This document shows positions 17,584-25,554 of a stretch of 64,000 bases of DNA, in pieces. The notes beneath the pieces are model-generated. The model saw nothing but the letters and a program-made list of their open reading frames with translations. It did not search any database and was not told the origin of the DNA. The stretch is from Microbacteriaceae bacterium PS02344 (GTDB lineage: Bacteria > Actinomycetota > Actinomycetes > Actinomycetales > Microbacteriaceae). Numbering within the stretch: the stretch's first letter is position 1; the number at the start of each line of letters is the position of its first letter. The stretch covers positions 1-64,000 of the forward strand of contig JASCNZ010000005.1 of assembly GCA_029959905.1 (NCBI GenBank), written 5' to 3'. Position numbers and translations under genes: made by a program.

Positions 17584-17979
17584 TCAGGCCGGCCGCAGCA
17601 CGGCGAGGACGTTCCCCGCCGGATCGCGGAACCAGGCGATGTCGGGTCCGCGGTCGGGTCCGCCGCGCAGGATCCCCCGGTCATCGGTGGGGAACTCGGC
17701 GTCGGAGTAGATCTTCGTCTCCACACCCCTCGCGCGCAGTTCGTCGACCGCACCGTCGATGTCGTCGACCGGGAAGTTCAGGATCGTGAAGCCTGCCGGA
17801 GTGTGATCGGCCTTCTCGTACACGAGGATCATCGCGTCGCCCCCGAGGTGGATCTCGAGGAACCCCATGGCGTTCGTCGAGACATCCATGCCCAGCACGT
17901 CTCGGTAGAAGGATCGGGCGGCATCGATCGAGTCGACGCTGAACCCGCTGAAGGCGTGTGCCGTCTGGAATGCGCTCAT
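17584..17979 (-). CDS. VOC-superfamily (glyoxalase-like) protein
   Basis: A 131-residue vicinal-oxygen-chelate protein with the paired beta-alpha-beta units of the family ([21 protein letters not shown], then [16 protein letters not shown] and [15 protein letters not shown]). Candidate metal ligands are the His of FLEIHLGG and the acidic residue before the C-terminal GN. Such small proteins may be glyoxalases, dioxygenases or drug-binding resistance factors; the substrate is not predictable. The ATG at 17979 is the family start; upstream codons overlap the intergenic gap. Confidence 0.85.
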   Translation of the reverse strand: MSAFQTAHAFSGFSVDSIDAARSFYRDVLGMDVSTNAMGFLEIHLGGDAMILVYEKADHTPAGFTILNFPVDDIDGAVDELRARGVETKIYSDAEFPTDDRGILRGGPDRGPDIAWFRDPAGNVLAVLRPA

Positions 17980-18181
17980 GCGATCAGCATGCGCTCGCCG
18001 GGGAGGATTTGTCGAGACCGTCGCGGTGGCGCATCGGTGTATCGTCACCACGACCGAGTGAGTGCTCCGCGCGTCACTCGCCCAGTGTCGTGACCGGCGG
18101 GCCAAACCGAATCTCCGTCGGCTCCGAACTGTCGTGGATCGACGCGGGTGCGTCGCGCGCGTGAGCGATGGAGGGGTGGAT

Positions 18182-19612
18182 GTGAACGGGTTCTTTCAAC
18201 GGACCGTCGGGCTGGTGGTCATCGTCGTGGTGATGATCGCCGCCGGTCTGCTGTGGTGGGGCGTCGCAGCGACGAATCCTCCTGCCCTGTGGGAGCCGGC
18301 GCGGATCACCCTCGCCGGCATCTGGCAGGTGCTGTACAGCAGCGATGTGCCGAACCTGGGGGTGATGGCGACCGCGCTCGCCATCGCGCTCTTCTTCGCC
18401 CTGCTGGTGGCGGTGAGCGAGCGCGTGGTCGCGGCGCGCTACCGCCGCGCGACCCCCGAGAGAGTGCGGTTGACGCTCGCGCCGCGCGCGGTGATGGCGC
18501 GGACGCGCGGGGTCTTCGCCGGCGACGTGACGGTGACGGTGCTGATTCCGGCCCACAACGAGGAGGCGTCCCTGCCGCTGACCCTCGCCTCGCTCCGGAG
18601 CCAGCGTCAACTCCCGGACCGCGTCCTGGTCGTGGCCGACAACTGCACCGACCGCACGGTCGAGGTCGCGCGCGCACACGGTGCGGACGTCTACGAGACC
18701 GTCGGCAACGTGCACAAGAAGGGTGGCGCGCTCAATCAGGCGCTGCGCGACCTGCTTCCCACGCTCGGTGACAACGACACCGTGATGGTGATGGATGCCG
18801 ACAGTCAGATCGGCGCCGGATTCCTGGCAGAGGCGACGCGTCGCTTCACCGACGACCGTGCGCTCATGGCCGTGGGCGGTCTGTTCGAGGGTGAGCAGGG
18901 GCACGGGCTTCTCGGCCAGTTCCAGCGGAACGAGTACACCCGGTATCAGCGCGAGATCCGGCGGCGGGACGGGCGTGTGTTCGTGCTCACCGGCACGGCC
19001 TCCGTGTTCCGGGCATCCGCTCTCCGGGCGATCGCCGACGCGCGTGGCGCGCAGCTGCCCGGGAAGCCCGGTGAGGTGTACGACACGTTCGCGCTGACGG
19101 AGGACAACGAACTCACGATCGCGATCAAGTCGTTGGGCGGTCTCACCGTCTCGCCGGCCGCCTGCACGGTGGTCACCGAGTTGATGCCGACATGGAGGAT
19201 GCTGTGGGCGCAGCGCCTGCGATGGCAGCGGGGGGCCCTGGAGAACCTCGGCTCCTACGGCGTCACCCCGCAGACCCTCCGGTACTGGGCGCAGCAGATC
19301 GGCATCGGCTACGGCGTCGTCGCCCTCTTCTCGTACTTCGCGCTGATCCTGCTCATGATCCTCGCCATGGACACGTGGGTGTGGTTCCCGTTCTGGCTGG
19401 GGATCGGCGTGCTCTTCGCCGTCGAGCGCACCGTCACCGTCTGGCGAGGCGGATGGCGCGCACGCATCGTCGCGATGCTCGTCTTCCCGGAGCTCGTCTT
19501 CGACTGCTTCCTGAACCTGGCGTTCCTCAAGGGCGTGTTCGAGATCGCCTTCGGACGCCGAGCGACATGGAAGCACGTCGAGCATCGCGCCGCGAAGGAG
19601 GTGCAGGTATGA
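18182..19612 (+). CDS. Processive family-2 glycosyltransferase, membrane-bound
   Basis: A 476-residue polysaccharide synthase-like enzyme. Two N-terminal membrane helices precede a GT2 domain with VLIPAHNEE, the metal-binding DADSQIG, the acidic LTEDNE and the processivity motif QRLRW. At least three C-terminal helices follow. This is the layout of PgaC/IcaA, hyaluronan and cellulose synthases, which polymerise and extrude a glycan. No PilZ domain is present. GTG 18182 was chosen for its upstream GAGGGG; GTG 18161 is in frame too. Its stop overlaps the next small gene, and EAL and GGDEF genes follow, suggesting c-di-GMP linkage. Confidence 0.88.
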   Translation: MNGFFQRTVGLVVIVVVMIAAGLLWWGVAATNPPALWEPARITLAGIWQVLYSSDVPNLGVMATALAIALFFALLVAVSERVVAARYRRATPERVRLTLAPRAVMARTRGVFAGDVTVTVLIPAHNEEASLPLTLASLRSQRQLPDRVLVVADNCTDRTVEVARAHGADVYETVGNVHKKGGALNQALRDLLPTLGDNDTVMVMDADSQIGAGFLAEATRRFTDDRALMAVGGLFEGEQGHGLLGQFQRNEYTRYQREIRRRDGRVFVLTGTASVFRASALRAIADARGAQLPGKPGEVYDTFALTEDNELTIAIKSLGGLTVSPAACTVVTELMPTWRMLWAQRLRWQRGALENLGSYGVTPQTLRYWAQQIGIGYGVVALFSYFALILLMILAMDTWVWFPFWLGIGVLFAVERTVTVWRGGWRARIVAMLVFPELVFDCFLNLAFLKGVFEIAFGRRATWKHVEHRAAKEVQV

Positions 19613-19821
19613 ACCCTGTGCACACGGGCATCCTCCTCCCGGCGGAGATCCTCTCGTCGGACTGGTTCAGCGTGCTGGCGACCTTCGTTGCGATCAACAC
19701 CGTCGTCTATCTCGTGCTCGGCATGATCAAGATCCTGCCGAGGTTCCGGTTCCGACGCCGGCACCGGGGCGCCAGTCGGCGTTCAGAAACGCGGAGCATC
19801 CACCCCGATGCTCCGGTGTAA
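19609..19821 (+). CDS. Small single-span membrane protein beside the glycan synthase
   Basis: A 70-residue protein whose middle (WFSVLATFVAINTVVYLVLG) is one transmembrane helix, followed by a very basic tail (RFRFRRRHRGASRR). Its ATG overlaps the stop of the glycosyltransferase gene (ATGA), so the two are translationally coupled. Small partners of this sort (for example PgaD) are needed by some polysaccharide synthases; a partner role here is inference. The 3' end overlaps the convergent EAL gene by 39 bases. Confidence 0.75.
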   Translation: MNPVHTGILLPAEILSSDWFSVLATFVAINTVVYLVLGMIKILPRFRFRRRHRGASRRSETRSIHPDAPV

Positions 19822-20523
19822 GGCCTCGATCAACGTATCGATGTCTTCTGCCGGCGTGGGCACGCCCAGATGGAATCCCTGGGCGATGTCGGCCCCGAGC
19901 TCGATCGCGAGGTCGACGTGGGCCGGCTCCGATACGCCCTCGACCAGCACCAACGCGCCGACATCCCGAGCGGCCGCGAGCAGCGGGTCCAGCCGGCGAC
20001 GGGCCTCCGGCTGGTCGGAGGATGCCCAGAAAAGGGCGCGGTCGATCTTCACCACGTCGGGCCGCAGCTGCGCGATACGGGTCTCATCCGCGCATCCGGC
20101 ACCCGCATCGTCGACGAGGAGGTTGCCGCCGAGGGCGGTCACCCGCGCTCGCAGCTCGGCGAGGTCGGCGGTGGTAGCCCCCTCGTACAGCTCGAGGCCC
20201 CACACGCGATCGCAGTGAGAGAGCAGGTCGTCGAGTTCGGGACGGAGGATCGTGGTGCCCGAGGCGTTCAGCGTCACGGCGGCGGCTGCGGGCAGTGTGC
20301 GAGCGGCGCTGATCGCGAGCGCGATCAGGCGGAGTTCCAGCTCTTCGCGCTCGCCGCATGCGGACGCGCGATCGAGGTGCACGGGAGGAGGTGCATCGTC
20401 GTGGAAGCGCGAGAGCGCCTCGAAACCCACGATGCGCCACTCGCGCAGATCGACCATCGGCTGGAACACCACCCGCGCGGGCGCGCCGTCGGAGGCGGCG
20501 TCTTCGCGCGCGGGAGAGGTCAT
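19783..20523 (-). CDS. EAL-domain c-di-GMP phosphodiesterase (stand-alone)
   Basis: A 246-residue protein that is essentially one EAL domain. Key elements are present: EALSRF (signature Glu), the Asn in VTLNASG, the Glu in GLELYEG, DVVKID and AQGFHLGVP. The loop normally DDFGTG reads DDAGAG, so activity is likely but not certain. It would hydrolyse c-di-GMP in the cytoplasm. TACAGT six bases before the ATG suggests a leaderless transcript. It is divergent from a GGDEF gene, with a large palindrome between the two. Confidence 0.9.
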   Translation of the reverse strand: MTSPAREDAASDGAPARVVFQPMVDLREWRIVGFEALSRFHDDAPPPVHLDRASACGEREELELRLIALAISAARTLPAAAAVTLNASGTTILRPELDDLLSHCDRVWGLELYEGATTADLAELRARVTALGGNLLVDDAGAGCADETRIAQLRPDVVKIDRALFWASSDQPEARRRLDPLLAAARDVGALVLVEGVSEPAHVDLAIELGADIAQGFHLGVPTPAEDIDTLIEALHRSIGVDAPRF

Positions 20524-20529
20524 TGTTTC

Positions 20530-20535
20530 ACTGTA
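20530..20535 (-). promoter_or_regulatory. -10 element of EAL gene (leaderless)
   Basis: TACAGT on the minus strand lies six bases before the ATG, which would put the transcription start on the A of the start codon (20523). Confidence 0.5.
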
Positions 20536-20577
20536 TCCCCGGTCGACGCGGTGACATGGTCGTGGCGCCCGGAAGAC

Positions 20578-20605
20578 GCCTTGTCCCCCAAATGGGGGAC
20601 AAGGC
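20578..20605. promoter_or_regulatory. Perfect palindromic operator between EAL and GGDEF genes
   Basis: Two perfect 12-base arms (20578-20589 and 20594-20605) surround AAAT; the core is CCCCCAAATGGGGG. The centre is 40.5 bases upstream of the predicted GGDEF start (about 20632) and about 69 bases upstream of the EAL start, where activators of the class II and class I type bind. The GGDEF promoter has no recognisable -35. The DNA-binding protein is unknown. Confidence 0.7.
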
Positions 20606-20619
20606 GGTCGAATTTCTGC

Positions 20620-20625
20620 TAACGT
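20620..20625 (+). promoter_or_regulatory. -10 element of GGDEF gene promoter
   Basis: TAACGT preceded by TG one base upstream (TGCTAACGT) gives an extended -10. The predicted start near 20632 leaves a 220-base leader before ATG 20853. The -35 position reads GGACAA, a poor match, and overlaps the palindrome. Confidence 0.5.
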
Positions 20626-20642
20626 GTCATTCCGAGCTTGGG

Positions 20643-20810
20643 AGCCGGATCGTCGTCGGAGAGTGTCGTCGATCCGGCTGCTGAACACCACCCTCCCCCC
20701 CAGTGGTGTGACCCACGTGACGACACGGTTCGGGGGAACCGTGTCGTCCAGAACGTCCGAGGAGCCGAGGCCGCACACCGCCGCCTCGCGCCGTGCAGAC
20801 ACGCGGACGT
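20643..20810 (+). ncRNA. Structured 5' leader of GGDEF gene (candidate cis-regulatory RNA)
   Basis: Four consecutive helices with perfect pairing fill this stretch: 20643-20652 with 20670-20679 (10 bp), 20685-20691 with 20703-20709 (7 bp, C-rich loop), 20719-20730 with 20737-20748 (12 bp, loop CGGGGG), and 20753-20759 with 20804-20810 (7 bp) enclosing 20766-20771 with 20783-20788 (6 bp). The C7 run of the second loop and the G5 run of the third could form a loop-loop contact. No coding sequence is convincing here. It does not resemble the known c-di-GMP riboswitch classes as far as I can recall them. Confidence 0.55.
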
Positions 20811-20852
20811 CGTACAAGACAGGTCTGCGACGGTGATGAAGGGGAGAGGCGC

Positions 20853-21857
20853 ATGGTGATTCAGGGGATCCATGTGGCAGACGCGGAGGAGTTGCGCTGG
20901 CTACGCGTCGGCTGGCTCACGCGCGTCCGCGAACGCACGTCGACGTATTCGGTCGTGACGGCCAGTCTGTTCCTGCTCTTCGGGGTGCTCGGCGTCATCG
21001 AGATCTTCAAGACCGACATCACGCAGTGGGAGCAGATCCTCTCCGGGGTGACCGCGCTGGTCTGCCTCGGCGTCTTCGCGCTCGTCGCACTCTTCGGGGT
21101 GGAACTCCCGCACTGGGTCGGGCTGACCCTCGTGCTCGCCCATGCGCTCGTCTCCGTCTACTATCTCGGCTTCTCGGATGAGCGGCAGAACGCCGTTGCG
21201 GCGCTGCAGGAGCTGCCGCTCATGGCGATGTTCTTCTCCTGGTTCTACGGCGCGAAGGTGGCCCGCGCCGGCGAGCTCGCCATCGTCGTCGTCCTGGGTG
21301 CGGCGGCCGCGCTCGGCCCTTTCACGGGTCCCGGGGCTCTGCTCGGTCCCGCGAACCTCATCGGCGCGGCGTTCTTCACCTGGCTGTGCCTTGAAGCCGG
21401 GCTGTTCGTGCGGCACAGGATCCGGCTCGAGTCCCACTCGGATCCGCTGACGGGCGCGCTCAACCGTCGCGGGTTCGTGGCCAAGGCCGAACTCGAGATG
21501 CGTCGCGCATCGCGACACGGTCGGCCCCTGAGCGTCGTCGTCCTCGACCTCGACAAGTTCAAGTCCGTCAACGACGAGGCGGGCCACGCCGCCGGTGACT
21601 ACGTGCTGCGCTCGCTCTCGGCGCAGTGGATGTCGCTCTCGCGTCAGACCGACATCGTGGGCAGGCTCGGCGGCGACGAGTTCGCGATGCTGCTGCCCGA
21701 GACCGACGAGCACGAGGCGCGGGCCGTGATGGCCCGGCTGCGCCAGTACGCCAGCCACCCGTGGTCGTGGGGCGTCGCCGAGATCCGCCCGGACGACACG
21801 CTGGAGAGCGCCATGAACCGCGCCGACCGCGCGATGTACGCCGGCAAGCTGGGCTGA
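20853..21857 (+). CDS. Membrane-bound diguanylate cyclase (GGDEF)
   Basis: A 334-residue protein with about six N-terminal membrane helices (residues 30-190) and a C-terminal GGDEF domain. The domain starts at DPLTGALNRRGF and holds the active-site GGDEF at about residues 273-277; LDLDKFKSVND is also canonical. I see no RxxD inhibitory site directly upstream of GGDEF. It would make c-di-GMP at the inner membrane. AAGGGGAGAGG is a strong RBS before ATG 20853. Divergent from an EAL gene and behind a long structured leader, it is likely to be tightly controlled. Confidence 0.94.
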   Translation: MVIQGIHVADAEELRWLRVGWLTRVRERTSTYSVVTASLFLLFGVLGVIEIFKTDITQWEQILSGVTALVCLGVFALVALFGVELPHWVGLTLVLAHALVSVYYLGFSDERQNAVAALQELPLMAMFFSWFYGAKVARAGELAIVVVLGAAAALGPFTGPGALLGPANLIGAAFFTWLCLEAGLFVRHRIRLESHSDPLTGALNRRGFVAKAELEMRRASRHGRPLSVVVLDLDKFKSVNDEAGHAAGDYVLRSLSAQWMSLSRQTDIVGRLGGDEFAMLLPETDEHEARAVMARLRQYASHPWSWGVAEIRPDDTLESAMNRADRAMYAGKLG

Positions 21858-21926
21858 CGCCGGAACCTCGGCCTCGAGAACATCCGCACCGTGACCATCC
21901 GGTCGTCGGTGAGGGAGGATCGAGTG

Positions 21927-22454
21927 ATGGAACCGACTCACGTGCTGTTCATCGGGGGCCGCTCTGGCGTCGGCAAGTCCTCCGTCGCCGCGGAAGCCTC
22001 GCTGCAGCTCGCAGCGCTCGACGTGCGCCACGCCGTCATCGAGGGCGACAACCTCGACCAGGCATATCCGGAGCCGTGGCGTGGAGGCGTCGACCTGGCC
22101 GGGCAGAACCTGGCCGCCATGTGGTCGAACTATCGAGCCGCCGGATACGCCCGCCTCATCTTCACGAACACGGTCAGTGTGCTCCACGTCCCGACCCTCA
22201 GCGCCGCGCTCGGCGGGGAGGTGCGTGCGCTCTCGTTCCTGTTGACGGCGACGGATGAGACCGCCGCCTCTCGACTCGCGGGCCGGGAGATCGGCTCGGG
22301 GCGGGATGCCCACATCCAACGCAGTGCTGATGCAGCTCGGCGGCTCGACCACACCGCCGACGGGTCGGTGACCCGCTTCGTCACCGACGGTCGAACCGTC
22401 AAGGACCTCGCCGCAGACATCGTCACGGCGTCCAGCTGGGCGGACACGCGCTAG
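21927..22454 (+). CDS. P-loop NTPase/kinase-like protein
   Basis: A 175-residue protein with an N-terminal Walker A motif (GGRSGVGKSS) directly after a beta strand, then VIEGDNLDQAYPEP, where the Asp may coordinate magnesium, and a lid-like RLAGREIGSGRD. It resembles small-molecule kinases such as gluconate or chloramphenicol kinases. Substrate is unknown. A GAGGGAGG site lies eight bases before ATG 21927; GTG 21924 is also possible. The stop shares the CTAG at 22451-22454 with the convergent small membrane protein gene. Confidence 0.8.
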   Translation: MEPTHVLFIGGRSGVGKSSVAAEASLQLAALDVRHAVIEGDNLDQAYPEPWRGGVDLAGQNLAAMWSNYRAAGYARLIFTNTVSVLHVPTLSAALGGEVRALSFLLTATDETAASRLAGREIGSGRDAHIQRSADAARRLDHTADGSVTRFVTDGRTVKDLAADIVTASSWADTR

Positions 22455-22717
22455 TTCGCGCGCCGCCCGTCCGCGTGGCGTTCGCCACTCCACGAGCGAG
22501 CGCTCTCCTCCGCCCTCTGCGCGCGCAACCGTTCGCGCCGGAGCCGAGTGGCGTTCCCGAGGCACGCCACACCCGTGAGTCCGACGCCCACGACCGTCCA
22601 CCACACCGTCGGTGCGGCGTTTCCTGTGAGGATGAGGGTCGCGGCGAAGACCGAGTACGCGGCGCAGAACGCCCCGAACCCCTTCGTCCATCGTTCCGAA
22701 CTGCGTGAGGTGTCCAT
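22451..22717 (-). CDS. Hypothetical small membrane protein
   Basis: An 88-residue protein with two predicted helices (FCAAYSVFAATLILTG and VWWTVVGVGLTGVACLG) and a basic, polar C-terminal tail rich in Arg and Glu. I do not recognise the family. It terminates in the same CTAG as the convergent kinase gene and lies downstream of the tRNA terminator region. Confidence 0.6.
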   Translation of the reverse strand: MDTSRSSERWTKGFGAFCAAYSVFAATLILTGNAAPTVWWTVVGVGLTGVACLGNATRLRRERLRAQRAEESARSWSGERHADGRRAN

Positions 22718-22846
22718 CAGTTCACCCTCGCACGGCAGCTCCCGTGTTCCAAGGGCACGTCGCCGGCGCCGGAGTCTCCGTGCGTTCCGAAAGAGCGGCC
22801 CGATGCGGTCATGGCTCTCGCCGCGTCGAACTCCGCAACGAAACGA

Positions 22847-22876
22847 GAAGAGCCGCCTGATGACAGGCGGCTCTTC
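22847..22876 (-). terminator. Terminator of tRNA-Arg
   Basis: GAAGAGCCGCCTG (22847-22859) and CAGGCGGCTCTTC (22864-22876) form a perfect 13-bp stem with loop ATGA. On the minus strand the hairpin follows the tRNA by ten bases and is succeeded by TCGTTTCGTT, a moderate U-rich tract. Confidence 0.85.
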
Positions 22877-22886
22877 GTGTACGTCG

Positions 22887-22959
22887 TGCCCCCGACAGGA
22901 GTCGAACCTGCGACCTACGGTACCGGAAACCGGCGCTCTATCCACTGAGCTACGGAGGC
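22887..22959 (-). tRNA. tRNA-Arg (anticodon CCG)
   Basis: A 73-base cloverleaf on the minus strand. Acceptor GCCTCCG pairs with CGGGGGC (one G-U), the D stem is GCTC/GAGC, the T loop is TTCGACT and the discriminator is A. The anticodon loop TTCCGGT gives CCG (forward positions 22924-22926), reading the arginine codon CGG. The anticodon stem has a C-U mismatch at its outer pair 27-43. The 3' CCA is not fully encoded. A strong terminator follows. Confidence 0.93.
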
Positions 22960-22975
22960 GTACCGAACGACGATA

Positions 22976-23782
22976 TCACTGCTCGGGGGTGGTCTCCGAA
23001 CCGCCGGCGACGGTGACCGGCGCGTCGCCCAGTTCGCCGAGCGCGGCGGCCAGCTTCTCGGCGAGGTACCGGTGGCCGTCGGTCGACGGATGCCGGCGTC
23101 CCACCTCTACATCGATGACGTCGAGATAGTTCTGCTCGGTGATCCACCCGTCGGCGAGGGGAGAGATGTACCACCACCCGCGCGCGGCGGCGAGCTCGCC
23201 GAGGTCGCGGTCGATGCGGACGGTGCCGGCGGCGGCGGGCAGCTGGTGCGGCGCCGGTCCGAGGATCACGACGGCCGCCTCGGGGTAGGTCGCTGCCAGG
23301 GTGTCCCAGGCGGCTCCGACCGCCTCGCGGTAGCCCGCCTCTCCCTGCTCTCGGTCGTTGATCGAGCCCTGCACGATGACGAGGTCGGGTGCGAGGGACG
23401 GGTCGAGCGCTGCGATGCGCTCGCCGAACGTCGGGCCGTCGATGCCGGGTTTCAGGTATCCGCTGCCGCGCACGCCGTCGACGATCGTCTCGCCTCCGAG
23501 GAGGTCGGCGAGCACGTACGCATAGCCCTCTGTGGGGACGGTGGCCGCCGAGCCGTAGGTCCACGAGTCGCCGAAGACGAGGACGGTCGGATGCTCGGGG
23601 AGCGCGAGCGGCGTCGGGGCCACGAGCGCCGCGGGCGCGCCGTCCGCGGCGCCCACCGGCGCGGCCGACGGCAGTGGGGACCAGGGGCGCCAGACTCCGA
23701 GTACACCGGCCACGACGGCGAGCGCGAGTGCGGTGGCGATGCCGGCACGGCGCAGACGATGGCGGGCGGGAACGGCGGTCAT
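22976..23782 (-). CDS. SGNH/GDSL-family hydrolase, exported or membrane-anchored
   Basis: A 268-residue esterase-like protein. A basic start and one hydrophobic helix (AGIATALALAVVAGVLGVW) precede a proline/alanine linker and the SGNH domain: block I VFGDSWTYG (catalytic Ser), block III GSIND and block V STDGHRYL (Asp and His). Such enzymes deacylate lipids, glycans or peptidoglycan substituents outside the membrane. TACCCT six bases upstream of the ATG supports this start. It is divergent from argS. Confidence 0.87.
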   Translation of the reverse strand: MTAVPARHRLRRAGIATALALAVVAGVLGVWRPWSPLPSAAPVGAADGAPAALVAPTPLALPEHPTVLVFGDSWTYGSAATVPTEGYAYVLADLLGGETIVDGVRGSGYLKPGIDGPTFGERIAALDPSLAPDLVIVQGSINDREQGEAGYREAVGAAWDTLAATYPEAAVVILGPAPHQLPAAAGTVRIDRDLGELAAARGWWYISPLADGWITEQNYLDVIDVEVGRRHPSTDGHRYLAEKLAAALGELGDAPVTVAGGSETTPEQ

Positions 23783-23852
23783 GGGATGAGGGTAGGTCAC
23801 GTCGGCCGTTTCGCGAATTCGGCGTCGCCCCGCGCCGTAAACTGGGTCACCT

Positions 23853-25517
23853 ATGAATCCTGAAACCCTCGCCGCAGCGCTCCTGTCCGTCGTCGCTCCG
23901 ATCGCCGACGAGCGACGCCCGGGCGAGGTACTCGGGCTCACGGCATCCGACATCGTGCTCGAGCGCCCGCGCAACCGTGACCATGGCGACTGGGCATCCA
24001 ACATCGCGATGCGCCTGGCGAAGCCGCTCGGGGTGAACCCGCGCGAGCTCGCCCAGCAGATCGCCGACGGTCTGGTCTCGGTCGAGGGCATCGCGAGCGC
24101 CGAGGTCGCGGGCCCCGGCTTCCTGAACATCCGTCTCGACGCCGCCGCCGCGGGCGCGCTCGCGAAGACGATCGTCGACGCGGGTGCCGCGTACGGCACG
24201 AACACGTCGCAGCAGGGCGTCAGTGTCAACCTCGAGTTCGTCTCGGCGAACCCGACCGGTCCGCTGCACATCGCCCACACCCGCTGGGCTGCGCTCGGCG
24301 ACGCGATCGTGCGCCTGCTCCTCGCCAGCGGTGCGCATGCCGTGCGCGAGTACTACATCAACGACGCCGGTGCGCAGATGGAGCGGTTCGCCGGTTCCCT
24401 CGTCGCGGCGGCGAAGGGGGAGCCGACGCCCGAGGGCGGGTACCCCGGTGAGTACATCGCGACGCTGGCCGCCCGCATCCTCGAGGCCCGCCCCGATCTC
24501 CTGTCGCTTCCGGACGCCGAGCAGCTCGTCGTGGCCCGCGACCTCGGCTACGAGTACCAGCTCGCCGAGATCAAGCACTCGCTCGACCGTTTCAACGTGC
24601 CGTTCGACGTGTGGTTCTCGGAGCGCACGCTGCATGCCAAGGACGCCTCGGGGTCGAGCCTGATCGACCAGGCCGTCGAGCGCCTGCGCGAGCAGGGACA
24701 CGTCTACGACGAGGATGGCGCCGTATGGGTCCGCACCACCGACTTCGGTGACGACAAGGACCGGGTGATCCGCCGCTCGAACGGCGAGTACACCTACTTC
24801 GCCGCCGATGCCGCCTACTACCTGAACAAGGGCGACCGCGGTTTCCAGAACAAGATCTATCTGCTCGGCGCCGACCACCACGGCTACGTGCACCGCCTCA
24901 AGGCCGTGGCCGGCGCCGCGGGTGAAGACCCCGAGAAGAACATCCAGGTGCTCATCGGGCAGATGGTGTCGATCAACGGAGCGCGCCTGAGCAAGCGTGC
25001 CGGCAACATCATCGAGATGGACGACCTGCTCGACTGGCTCGGCACCGACGCACTGCGCTACTCGCTCGAGCGATCGCCGGCCGACTCGCCGCTCGACCTC
25101 GACCCCGAGCTGCTGCAGAAGCGCACGAACGACAATCCGGTGTTCTATGTGCAGTACGCGCATGCCCGCACGCACAACGTGAGCCGCAACGCCCACGACT
25201 CCGGGGTCGACCGCTCGGAATTCGCGCCGGAGACCCTGACCCACGCATCCGAGGCCGCGCTGCTCGGCGCTCTGCAGGAGTTCCCGCGCATCGTCGCCTT
25301 CGCCGCCGAGGTGCGCGAGCCGCACCGCGTCGCCCGCTACCTCGAGGAGCTCGCCGGCCTGTACCACCGCTGGTACGACAACTGCCGCGTGATCCCGCAG
25401 GGCGACGACCCGATCGAGAGCGTGCACCGCACGCGTTTGTGGCTGAACGACGCCGCGGGCCAGGTCTTCCGCAACGGGCTCGACCTGCTCGGGGTGTCGG
25501 CACCGGAACGCATGTGA
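23853..25517 (+). CDS. argS: Arginyl-tRNA synthetase
   Basis: A 554-residue class I synthetase charging tRNA-Arg. The ATP-binding HIGH-type motif reads HIAH within SANPTGPLHIAHTRWAALGD, the KMSKS region reads RLSKRAGN, and the C-terminal anticodon-binding DALR domain ends in LLGVSAPERM. Length is normal. TAAACT lies nine bases before ATG 23853. It heads the conserved argS-lysA-hom-thrB-rho region, and a tRNA-Arg gene lies 0.9 kb upstream on the other strand. Confidence 0.97.
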   Translation: MNPETLAAALLSVVAPIADERRPGEVLGLTASDIVLERPRNRDHGDWASNIAMRLAKPLGVNPRELAQQIADGLVSVEGIASAEVAGPGFLNIRLDAAAAGALAKTIVDAGAAYGTNTSQQGVSVNLEFVSANPTGPLHIAHTRWAALGDAIVRLLLASGAHAVREYYINDAGAQMERFAGSLVAAAKGEPTPEGGYPGEYIATLAARILEARPDLLSLPDAEQLVVARDLGYEYQLAEIKHSLDRFNVPFDVWFSERTLHAKDASGSSLIDQAVERLREQGHVYDEDGAVWVRTTDFGDDKDRVIRRSNGEYTYFAADAAYYLNKGDRGFQNKIYLLGADHHGYVHRLKAVAGAAGEDPEKNIQVLIGQMVSINGARLSKRAGNIIEMDDLLDWLGTDALRYSLERSPADSPLDLDPELLQKRTNDNPVFYVQYAHARTHNVSRNAHDSGVDRSEFAPETLTHASEAALLGALQEFPRIVAFAAEVREPHRVARYLEELAGLYHRWYDNCRVIPQGDDPIESVHRTRLWLNDAAGQVFRNGLDLLGVSAPERM

Positions 25518-25554
25518 CGACAGCCGGCACCGCCGCCTACGGCATCATGGTTCC

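Noticed and set aside
20643..20810. Known c-di-GMP riboswitch (GEMM type)
   Set aside because: The conserved GEMM core sequences and two-helix layout I know are not visible; only the genomic context fits. It is kept as an unknown structured leader.
20624..20836. Possible 70-residue protein in the EAL-GGDEF gap
   Set aside because: No RBS, no recognisable motif, and the stretch is better explained by its perfect hairpins.
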